Assembly (NCBI GenBank): GCA_023249675.1
Contig: JAHFCE010000006.1
Coordinates: 1-64,000, forward strand
From: Elusimicrobiota bacterium
GTDB taxonomy: Bacteria > Elusimicrobiota > Elusimicrobia > UBA1565 > UBA9628
Direction: 5' to 3'
DNA length: 64,000 bases
Part shown: piece by piece, positions 36,025-42,590 of the stretch
Layout: each line of letters starts with the position of its first letter
How positions within the stretch are numbered: the stretch's first letter is position 1
The notes under the pieces: model-generated
Databases searched by the model: none
Told to the model about the DNA's origin: nothing
What the model saw: the letters and a program-made list of their open reading frames with translations, nothing else
Program-made: the position numbers and the translations under genes

Positions 36025-37364
36025 GTCGATTTGCGCCGATAACGGACGCGACACGGCGGCCTTGGTCCGACCACGAAGGTGCGATAATTGGGGCGCACAT
36101 CGCGGTCGATCAACTCCAGGTTGAAGCGGCGAAATAAGACGCTCCAAATCACTTTCACTTGCAGATACGCGAAGGTCCCGCCGATGCAGGCATGACGCCC
36201 TCCCCCAAAGGCGATCATCGAGTATTTCGGAAAGCCCTCGTTGGAGGAAAAACGGTCGGGATTATAACGGTCCGGATCGGGAAAAATATCCGGGATGCGC
36301 TGCGAGACGGCGGGGGAGACCATCGCGATGTCCCCGGCCGGAAGGACATATTCACCGTACGTCACGTCCTTCAAAATCCGGCGCATCAGCATGATCAGCG
36401 GCGGGTGCATGCGTTCCGCCTCGCGGATGGCGCGCTCGAGAACGCCCATTGCGCGCAAGGCCTCCAACGTCATCTCCGGCGCGCCCGCGAATGCCGCGTC
36501 CTGCTCCGCAAGAACCGCGGGCAGAAACGCCGGATTTTGCAGCAAGAGCGCTCCCGTCCAACACGCCAACACCGAACTCGTGTGCTGGCCGGCAAAAATC
36601 GAGGTCAACAACAACCCCGTGATCGCCTCGTCCGTGAGAGCCTTCCCATCGCCGCCGCGGGCCGCCATCAACGTCTGAAGAAAATCCTCCCCCTGCGTTC
36701 GGCTCTCCCGACGCTCCGCCACGATGCCGGAGATGATTTCCACCATCCGCCGGCGCGCTCTGTCGCGCCGCTTAAACGACGGCAGCGGCAGATCGGGGTT
36801 GAAAAAAGCCAGCAGATTGATGCCGCCCTCCAGATCATGGTAGAGGCGGGCGAATTCGGTGGAGAGGCGCCGCCGGAATTCATCGCCGACCAGGCAGCGG
36901 CTGGAGATGAAGACCGTCAGCTCATTCATCGCCGTCAGAAGGTCCGCCTCGCCCCCTTGCGGCCAGCGTCCGAAATAGTTTTCCGCTTCTTCTTCCATGA
37001 CTCGGGCGTAAGATCTCAGCCGCTCATCCTTGAGAGCCGGAAACAGGAAGCTGATCTGCTCCTCCATCACGTCGGGAGTCGCATCATAAGCGATTCCCGG
37101 CCCGAAAATCGGGACGGTGAATCGGTAGGCCTCCTTGGCGCTCAGCTGGTCGTCGGGGGCTTGAAAAAAGGCCGCGTTGGCTTTCGGCCCCGTCAGGGCA
37201 TGAATTCGCGAGCCGGCCAGGCGGAACCAGAAAATATCCCCCAAGCGTTCGCGACCGCGCTGAAGAAGCCCCACCGGGTCCGCATGAAATTTAAACGCAT
37301 GCCCAAACCATGGAATCCCGCCGGAAAGCCGCGGCGCGAGCCGGGAGGCCCCTTGATGGCTCAA
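36021..37364 (-). CDS. cyp51: Sterol 14-alpha-demethylase (cytochrome P450 CYP51)
   Basis: A 447-residue P450 that removes the C-14 methyl of lanosterol-type sterols. CYP51-specific marks are YRFTVPIFGPGIAYD (80-94, B' helix) and the I-helix FAGQHTSS (257-264). The ExxR is at 315-318 with RMHPPLIMLMRR, and the haem loop is FGGGRHACIG with Cys393. The TTG at 37364 is the best start: it overlaps the upstream stop as TTGA and has GAGG 6 nt before it; the ATG at 37460 lies inside the SDR gene. No N-terminal membrane anchor is visible. Redox partners are not in the window. Confidence 0.93.
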   Translation of the reverse strand: MSHQGASRLAPRLSGGIPWFGHAFKFHADPVGLLQRGRERLGDIFWFRLAGSRIHALTGPKANAAFFQAPDDQLSAKEAYRFTVPIFGPGIAYDATPDVMEEQISFLFPALKDERLRSYARVMEEEAENYFGRWPQGGEADLLTAMNELTVFISSRCLVGDEFRRRLSTEFARLYHDLEGGINLLAFFNPDLPLPSFKRRDRARRRMVEIISGIVAERRESRTQGEDFLQTLMAARGGDGKALTDEAITGLLLTSIFAGQHTSSVLACWTGALLLQNPAFLPAVLAEQDAAFAGAPEMTLEALRAMGVLERAIREAERMHPPLIMLMRRILKDVTYGEYVLPAGDIAMVSPAVSQRIPDIFPDPDRYNPDRFSSNEGFPKYSMIAFGGGRHACIGGTFAYLQVKVIWSVLFRRFNLELIDRDVRPNYRTFVVGPRPPCRVRYRRKST

Positions 37365-38356
37365 ATCAGGCCTCGTTGCGCAAAAAATCCGTAAGCTTCC
37401 TTGACCGCCTGCGCAAGATCGGTCGGCCGATATCCCAATTCCTGACGTGCCTTGCTGCAATCCGCCCGGCGCCGCATGCGCAGCAGGCGCACCGCCCCCG
37501 GCGTAAAACGTTGCTCCGCCTCGGGAAATAAACGCGTCAAGAAGAAACTGGAAACGTGGGCCGCCGCGGACATCAACGGGGGGGACAGTCGAAGTCGGGG
37601 ACGCGGCCGTCCGGTCACGGACTCGAACAGCGACATCAGATCATCCGTCGTCATATATTGGGTGCTGAAAATATAACGCTGTCCGGGACGTCCCCGGCTC
37701 ATCGCCAGCAGGTGGCCCTGCACGATGTCTCGAGCCGCGACGAATTCAAATCCGCCCGGCACGTACGCGCGCAGCCTGCCCTTGGCGTAATCGCAGAGAG
37801 TCCGTCCCATGCGGGAGGGTCCGAAGTCCTGGGGACCGACGATGGCGCAGGAAATGGCGACGACGACTTCCAAACCGTCCGCCGCGGCTTTCAGGCATTC
37901 ATGTTCGACCAAGGCCTTGGAGGCGGCGTACGGCAGCGGCCGGTCGAAGGGATCAAAGGGCATCGACTCATCGCTGGGGCGGGAAGAATCATAGCCCACG
38001 GCGCTCAACGAGCCGGTGACGACTACGCGCGCAACGCCCGTCTCCAAGGCCGCGCGCAAAACGTGGCGCGTTCCCAGCACATTGCAGTCGTAAATCTCCC
38101 GCCGCAGCCGGTCCCCGCCCTCGAGCGTGGAAACCTTCGCGGCGCAATGATACACGCGCTCGCAGCCGTGAACGGCGGCCTTGGTCGCGAGAAAATCCCG
38201 CAAGTCTCCATAAACGCGCTCGACCTCCAGGCCTTCGACGGCGGAGTCGTCGCTGTCCGCGCGCAAAAGCACCCGCACGGCTTCGCCGTCTTGCAGAAGG
38301 CGGCGCACCAGATTCGCGCCCAAATGGCCGCTGGCTCCGGTGACCAACGTTTTCAT
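37361..38356 (-). CDS. Extended SDR: 3-beta-hydroxysteroid / sterol-4-carboxylate dehydrogenase type (SdmB-like)
   Basis: A 331-residue NAD(P)-dependent extended short-chain dehydrogenase. The nucleotide-binding motif is TGASGHLG (6-13), the acidic loop includes DLRD (51-54), and the catalytic pair is Y143-x3-K147 (YAASK) with Ser near 116-118 (TGSLSAVG). The family includes NSDHL and bacterial SdmB, which decarboxylate and oxidise 4-carboxysterols. It is the first gene of the operon and overlaps cyp51. The ATG at 38356 directly begins the Rossmann fold. Context decides the function; by sequence alone it could act on another sugar or steroid. Confidence 0.85.
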   Translation of the reverse strand: MKTLVTGASGHLGANLVRRLLQDGEAVRVLLRADSDDSAVEGLEVERVYGDLRDFLATKAAVHGCERVYHCAAKVSTLEGGDRLRREIYDCNVLGTRHVLRAALETGVARVVVTGSLSAVGYDSSRPSDESMPFDPFDRPLPYAASKALVEHECLKAAADGLEVVVAISCAIVGPQDFGPSRMGRTLCDYAKGRLRAYVPGGFEFVAARDIVQGHLLAMSRGRPGQRYIFSTQYMTTDDLMSLFESVTGRPRPRLRLSPPLMSAAAHVSSFFLTRLFPEAEQRFTPGAVRLLRMRRRADCSKARQELGYRPTDLAQAVKEAYGFFAQRGLI

Positions 38357-38467
38357 GAGACGAAAAATCCGGACACGCGCATCCTTAGATTCCTCATTTA
38401 AACGCCTCAAGCCAGACTGCGGCTCCCCGAAAGAATGGGGGGTGACGAACTTTGGCTTCCCAGACGA

Positions 38468-38496
38468 ATTAGACCAGTTTATTTCGTCCTCGCCAA
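38468..38496 (-). promoter_or_regulatory. Putative sigma70-type promoter of the sterol operon
   Basis: On the minus strand TTGGCG (38496-38491) and TCTAAT (38473-38468) are 17 bp apart. A transcript starting near 38460 would have a leader of about 105 nt before the ATG at 38356. The elements are moderate matches. Confidence 0.4.
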
Positions 38497-38517
38497 CCCC
38501 TGTAAACGCCGCGATGT

Positions 38518-38985
38518 ATGGGGAATATGCTCATCGGCATCATCGCCGGATTGGCCGGGGCATTTTTTTCCACGGCCATTCTGCGCGGGCAGCTATTCTT
38601 CGCTCGTTTCAACTCCGGTCCCAGTCGCTACCTGCCCCCAACGGCCACCGCCAGCGCGCTGCTGGCCGTGGCTTATTTCGCGGGAGCTCAGGTCCTCGGG
38701 CCGGGTAATGAGGTCTCAAAGGGCTTGACTCACGGAAATCTCAATTCGTGCGGGGCGCTGTTCCCGCTGGCCAAGATGGCGACGACGATGCTCAGCTATT
38801 GGTCCGGGATCGCCGGGGGCATTTTCGCCCCGAGCCTCTCAGCCGGGTCGGCGCTGGGCGCCGACGGCGCGCGTTTCATGGGAGCCTCGGTCGAAAGCTG
38901 CGCCCTCATCGGAATGGCTGCGTTGCTTTCCGGGACAATTCAAGCGCCGATCACGTCCTTCGTGATCATATTTGAGGATGCTTGA
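38518..38985 (+). pseudogene. Truncated ClC-type chloride channel remnant
   Basis: A 155-codon open frame covering only the C-terminal half of a ClC channel/antiporter. It has the GIAGGIFAPSLSAGSALG filter-region motif and IGMAALLSGTIQAPITSFVIIFE. Intact ClC proteins exceed 400 residues; the first half with GSGIP and GREGP is absent, and the frame stops inside the last helix after FED. It is probably a decayed gene left at the junction of the sterol operon and the toxin-antitoxin and nitrogen-oxide block. Confidence 0.75.
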
Positions 38986-39036
38986 ACTGAAAAGAAGCTG
39001 CCGCACAATATTTTTATTCGGACTTTAGAACCTGGT

Positions 39037-39330
39037 TCATTTCAGCCAGCCCCGACGTCGAGCTTCCAAGATCCCTTCTTGATACGCATCACGACGGTTG
39101 ACTATCTGGATCACTCGAACCAAAGGCGACTCGATATGATAGAGAACCCGATAATCGCCCACTCTCAGACTCCAATATCCACTGAGGTTGCCGCTCAAAG
39201 GTTTGCCGTAGTCTTGGGGCGCACGCGTTAAACGCGACTCGATGGCTTTGCGGACCCGCGTTTTGACATCGCGGTTAAGCAGTGGAACATCTTTATCCGG
39301 AACGGCCGGATGGTAAACAACCCGGAACAC
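39037..39330 (-). CDS. RelE/ParE-family toxin
   Basis: A 97-residue basic protein of the RelE superfamily, probably a ribosome-dependent mRNA endonuclease. It has the central SLRVGDYRVLYHIE and the C-terminal VIQIVNRRDAYQE characteristic of RelE toxins. The start is a GTG 2 nt after the antitoxin stop. It forms a type II toxin-antitoxin pair with the upstream gene and should be co-transcribed from the palindrome-bearing promoter at 39567-39595. Confidence 0.88.
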   Translation of the reverse strand: MFRVVYHPAVPDKDVPLLNRDVKTRVRKAIESRLTRAPQDYGKPLSGNLSGYWSLRVGDYRVLYHIESPLVRVIQIVNRRDAYQEGILEARRRGWLK

Positions 39331-39332
39331 GT

Positions 39333-39560
39333 CTACTTCCAGACCTCGTCATGAGTGAGCCAGCGCCGCACCTTGCCCGACTTCATGCGCTTGTCCGCTA
39401 GCACCGATAGTCCGAGGTCTTCGACATCCCCGCACGCCTCACGGATCAGATCACGCGCCGCCATAGACAAAGTCGTACCATTGGTTTTAGAGATCGACTT
39501 CACTTTAGCGTAGAGGCCAGGCTCAAGCGTCACGATAAGACGTGGGTTCTTGGTTGGCAT
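39333..39560 (-). CDS. Antitoxin of the RelE pair (ribbon-helix-helix-like)
   Basis: A 75-residue protein. The N-terminal PRLIVTLEPGLYAKVKSISKTNGTTLSMAARDLIREA looks like a ribbon-helix-helix DNA-binding domain, and the C-terminal KRMKSGKVRRWLTHDEVWK is the likely toxin-wrapping tail. The ATG at 39560 is preferred over an upstream in-frame codon because the latter overlaps the promoter. It probably represses its own promoter via the 13-bp palindrome. The adjacent toxin gene starts 2 nt after its stop. Confidence 0.82.
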   Translation of the reverse strand: MPTKNPRLIVTLEPGLYAKVKSISKTNGTTLSMAARDLIREACGDVEDLGLSVLADKRMKSGKVRRWLTHDEVWK

Positions 39561-39566
39561 AGCCAA

Positions 39567-39595
39567 AGTGTATCTGAAGTGATTCACTTTGTCAA
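39567..39595 (-). promoter_or_regulatory. Consensus promoter with palindromic operator, leaderless, of the toxin-antitoxin operon
   Basis: On the minus strand a perfect TTGACA (39595-39590), 17-bp spacer and TACACT (39572-39567) are followed by exactly 6 nt and the antitoxin ATG (39560). The spacer holds the 13-bp palindrome aagtgattcactt (39577-39589), a natural operator for the antitoxin. Confidence 0.75.
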
Positions 39596-39720
39596 GGAGC
39601 AAAATCAGGTCAAAATGGGGTCCCTGAAGGTGCAGATCGGAGAACCGAATTAACCTCTAAAGTCAGCGCCATCAGGTGGCGTGACCTCGGCATGGCCGTA
39701 ACGTTGCGCGGACAGTCGCG

Positions 39721-39927
39721 GTGAAGGAACTCCCGACTCTCGACATGACCGTGCGCCGTATCCTCGATCTCTGGCCCGAGATCGAACCATTGCTCGCAAG
39801 GCACGGTTTGGACCTGTGTTGCGGCGGAGTCCACCCGTTGCGCATGGCGGCCCAAGCGCACGGCCTGAATCCTGACGCGGTCCTCGCCGAGATACTGGCG
39901 GCACTGGAAACGGAGGCGCGACGATGA
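39721..39927 (+). CDS. DUF542 (ScdA/RIC N-terminal-like) protein
   Basis: A 68-residue single-domain protein. The pattern LARHGLDLCCGGVHPLRMAAQAHGL matches the DUF542 domain found at the N-terminus of RIC/YtfE/ScdA iron-sulphur repair proteins, with the two adjacent cysteines (CCGG). Stand-alone copies often occur beside DUF2249 and nitric-oxide genes, as here. The start is GTG at 39721; the next gene overlaps by 4 bp. Confidence 0.8.
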   Translation: MKELPTLDMTVRRILDLWPEIEPLLARHGLDLCCGGVHPLRMAAQAHGLNPDAVLAEILAALETEARR

Positions 39928-40133
39928 CTCGGATCACGATGGACCTGCGCGGACTCACGCCGCCCGAGCCGATGATACGCATCCTCTCCGCGTTGGGCGA
40001 CGACGAGATCGAGGCGACGCTACCGCACCAGCCGGTCCCGTTGTACGCGATGCTGGAGGAGCGCGGCTATGCGCACGAAGTGGTCCGCGACGAGCCCGGC
40101 GTGTGCGTTGTGCGCATTAAAAGACGACCATGA
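39924..40133 (+). CDS. DUF2249 protein
   Basis: A 69-residue small soluble protein. LDLRGL-type start (MDLRGLTPPEPMIRILSAL), LPHQPVPLYAMLEERGYAHEV and a final VRIKR strand are typical of DUF2249, a TusA/SirA-like fold common in denitrification and nitric-oxide-response clusters. No catalytic Cys is obvious. It overlaps both neighbours by 4 bp, so three genes are co-expressed. Confidence 0.82.
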   Translation: MTRITMDLRGLTPPEPMIRILSALGDDEIEATLPHQPVPLYAMLEERGYAHEVVRDEPGVCVVRIKRRP

Positions 40134-41467
40134 GCGAGCCGATCGAAGTCGACGAATGCGCCCAGCCGGCGCCGCAGCGCGGCAGCGGTCCGTTCCTGAA
40201 GATCGCCCCGCCGTTGTCGGTTCCTCTAAGACATTTCGCCTTGGGGTCCGCGGCGTTCCTCGTTTTCGCCGCAGGCCTCTGTTTGGGCGCCGATCGGCTG
40301 GTCGGATTCGGTTTCGAGGCGAAATTCGCGCTTGGCTTGGTCCATGTCCTGACGCTCGGTTGGATCGCGCAGACTATCCTCGGCGCCTGGACGCAAATGA
40401 TCTCCGTGCATGGCGAGACGCCCCTGGCTTCAATTGGCATCGTGAAGACCTCGTGGTGGCTCTTCGCTGCGGGCTTGGGTGCTTTCGTCGTCCTGTTGTG
40501 GTCGGGGTCGGACCGATATTGGATCGCGGCCGCGCTGGTCTACGCCGGGCTCCTAGGCGAGCTCGCGGTGCTCGGGGTCACGCATGCGCGCGCGGTGCGA
40601 CGCGATTGGACATGGACCCATTTCACGGCGGCGTTGGGCTGGCTGTCCGTCCTCGGTCTCATCGGCGTGCTGATGGCTATCGATCGCCACCGCGGGACGA
40701 TCTTCCGCGATCCGGAGGGTGGGTTGATCGCGCATGTCCATATGGCCCTCGTCGGCTTCGTGACAACGACGGTCTTTGGGGCGGGCTACCGGCTGTTCCC
40801 TTGGGTCTCGATGCATCAACTGCGCTCGAAATTGGCGGGGCGGTTGTCGTTCATATTGCTCCAAATTGGACTGGGGGGCCTGGCGTTTGACGCGCTGTTC
40901 TTCGGGCGGCGGTTGATGCCGTTGTGGGCGATACTGCTGGCCGTATCCTATCTGCTCTATTTCTCCCAACTGAGGCCATTGCTGGCGGGCGGGGCGACTT
41001 TCGACCCGTCCCTTGCGCTCGTCTTGCTCGGTGTCGCCGGCGGCGCGTTATGGGTCACGGTCGGCGTCGGGTTGGCATGCGGTTGGATCAAAGATGAACC
41101 GTCGGCGCGCGCGGCCTATGTCTACAGCGCTCTCATCGGCTTCTTCGCGCCGATCATCCTGAGTCAGTCCCATAAGATCGCGCCTTTCCTCGTCTGGCTC
41201 CATGTCTATAGCCCGCGCCAGTATACGCCGCCAGTCAAGGTTCCGAAAATCGACGATCTTACGAATCGCGGCCTCGCCTGGGGGGAATTCTTCACGCTAG
41301 CCGTTGCGGTACCGCTTGGAACGGCGGGTTTCTGGCTTGAACGAGGAGATCTGGTGCGTTTCGCCGGAATTTATCTATTCGCGACGGCCGCATTCTATGC
41401 CTGGAACCTGGGGACCACGCTTCGACATATCGTGCGTCCGGATAACCGTTGGACCCTGCCCTCATGA
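40130..41467 (+). CDS. Haem-copper-oxidase-subunit-I-like / NnrS-type membrane protein
   Basis: A 445-residue polytopic membrane protein with about 12 TMs and regularly placed His residues. Segments GLVHVLTLGWIAQTILGAWTQMISV, AHVHMALVGFVTTTVFGAGYRLFPW and FFAPIILSQSHKIAPFLVWLH resemble the stand-alone oxidase-subunit-I-like proteins found with nitric-oxide genes. These proteins may bind haem and protect against or reduce NO. It is in an operon with DUF542 and DUF2249. It is not a proven NO reductase; the full set of NorB ligands cannot be confirmed by eye. Confidence 0.7.
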   Translation: MSEPIEVDECAQPAPQRGSGPFLKIAPPLSVPLRHFALGSAAFLVFAAGLCLGADRLVGFGFEAKFALGLVHVLTLGWIAQTILGAWTQMISVHGETPLASIGIVKTSWWLFAAGLGAFVVLLWSGSDRYWIAAALVYAGLLGELAVLGVTHARAVRRDWTWTHFTAALGWLSVLGLIGVLMAIDRHRGTIFRDPEGGLIAHVHMALVGFVTTTVFGAGYRLFPWVSMHQLRSKLAGRLSFILLQIGLGGLAFDALFFGRRLMPLWAILLAVSYLLYFSQLRPLLAGGATFDPSLALVLLGVAGGALWVTVGVGLACGWIKDEPSARAAYVYSALIGFFAPIILSQSHKIAPFLVWLHVYSPRQYTPPVKVPKIDDLTNRGLAWGEFFTLAVAVPLGTAGFWLERGDLVRFAGIYLFATAAFYAWNLGTTLRHIVRPDNRWTLPS

Positions 41468-41544
41468 GCATGTGTTAGGCAATGGCCCTTTCGTTGCTAT
41501 GCAGCATGCGTCGGGGTTTTATTTTTTGGCCCCAAAGAGGATAA

Positions 41545-41994
41545 ATGCAGGCGAATGTCCGTTTAGTCAGGCTTCCGCTCGGCACGCGCTACGCCATTCA
41601 GGGCATGGTCGTTCTCGCGCGGCAGCCGCGGTCGAGCTACTGTCTCCTGGAGGACGTCGCCAAGGCGGGCAAGATGCCGAGAAACTTCCTCTCCAAAATC
41701 TTCCAGGACCTGGTGCGCGCTGGACTGCTCGAATCGCGCAAAGGACGCGGGGGCGGCTACGGTTTGGCCCGCTCAGCGGACAATATCCGGCTCATGGAGA
41801 TCATCGACGCCATTCAGGATCACTTTCCGGAGCAGAGCCATTGCCTTCTGAGGCCGGAGGCCTGTTCGTCGGACGCGCCTTGCGTCCTGCACGAGTCGGT
41901 CGCCGGCTGGGAGGCCCAGATGAAGCAGAAGCTGCAAAACACGACCTTGCTGGATGCCCTCGAAGGCGCGAGCAATCGAAAGGAGGATAAGTAG
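41545..41994 (+). CDS. Rrf2-family regulator (NsrR-like, three Cys)
   Basis: A 149-residue Rrf2 winged-helix repressor. The HTH covers about 30-75 (LEDVAKAGKMPRNFLSKIFQDLVRAGLLESRKGRGGGYGLA). The three Cys C100-x6-C107-x5-C113 would hold an iron-sulphur cluster, as in NsrR/IscR. An AGAGGA lies 5 nt before the ATG. It abuts the cytochrome c and nosZ genes (0-bp gap), so it probably regulates this N2O-reduction operon in response to NO or redox state. Confidence 0.86.
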   Translation: MQANVRLVRLPLGTRYAIQGMVVLARQPRSSYCLLEDVAKAGKMPRNFLSKIFQDLVRAGLLESRKGRGGGYGLARSADNIRLMEIIDAIQDHFPEQSHCLLRPEACSSDAPCVLHESVAGWEAQMKQKLQNTTLLDALEGASNRKEDK

Positions 41995-42573
41995 ATGAAA
42001 AGGGGAGTCGCCGTCATCGTCGCCTGTCTCGCGGCAGGGACGTTTTGGGCAAGCTCGGTCCGCGGGGAGGATTCCGCTAAGCACGAAGCGGCCGAGAAGG
42101 AGCCTAAGTCCGCCACCGCCAACACGGGTTTTTATCCCAACGATATGGGGCCGGCGGAGATCGATGTTTCCGGCTATCCCAAAGAGATGAGGCAGAACTA
42201 TCGAGTGTTCGCGTTCAAATGCGCGGCCTGCCACACGATCGCGCGTCCGATCAATTCTCAGTTTTTGGAGCTGACCCCGGAGGAGCAGGCCGCGGCCAAA
42301 AAAGAGGACCCGGACCTTTTCAAGGATTCGAAACTCGTCATGCCGGAAGACAAGATTTGGAGCCGCTACGTGAAGCGCATGATGGCCAAGCCGGGGTGCC
42401 CGGTCGGCAAGGACGGCAAGATCATCTACGAGTTCCTGACCTACGACTCCAAGCTCCGCAAGACGGGGGCCAACGCCAAGGCTTGGCGCGAGCATCGCGC
42501 CCACCTGATCCATGAATTCAAAGAGAAGTATCCGGACAGCTACAAGACGGTTTTCCCAGACGCGTCAAAATAG
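41995..42573 (+). CDS. Secreted monohaem c-type cytochrome, likely NosZ electron donor
   Basis: A 192-residue periplasmic protein with a signal peptide (AVIVACLAAGTFWASSVRG) and a single CAACH haem motif (C76, C79, H80). Several Met residues after it (for example in KLVMPEDKIW and KRMMAKPGC) could be the sixth ligand. The ATG has AGGAGG upstream, inside the end of the Rrf2 gene. nosZ follows after 17 bp with its own AGGAGG, so it most likely carries electrons to N2O reductase. Confidence 0.85.
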   Translation: MKRGVAVIVACLAAGTFWASSVRGEDSAKHEAAEKEPKSATANTGFYPNDMGPAEIDVSGYPKEMRQNYRVFAFKCAACHTIARPINSQFLELTPEEQAAAKKEDPDLFKDSKLVMPEDKIWSRYVKRMMAKPGCPVGKDGKIIYEFLTYDSKLRKTGANAKAWREHRAHLIHEFKEKYPDSYKTVFPDASK

Positions 42574-42590
42574 TCAAGGAGGATTGGTTC

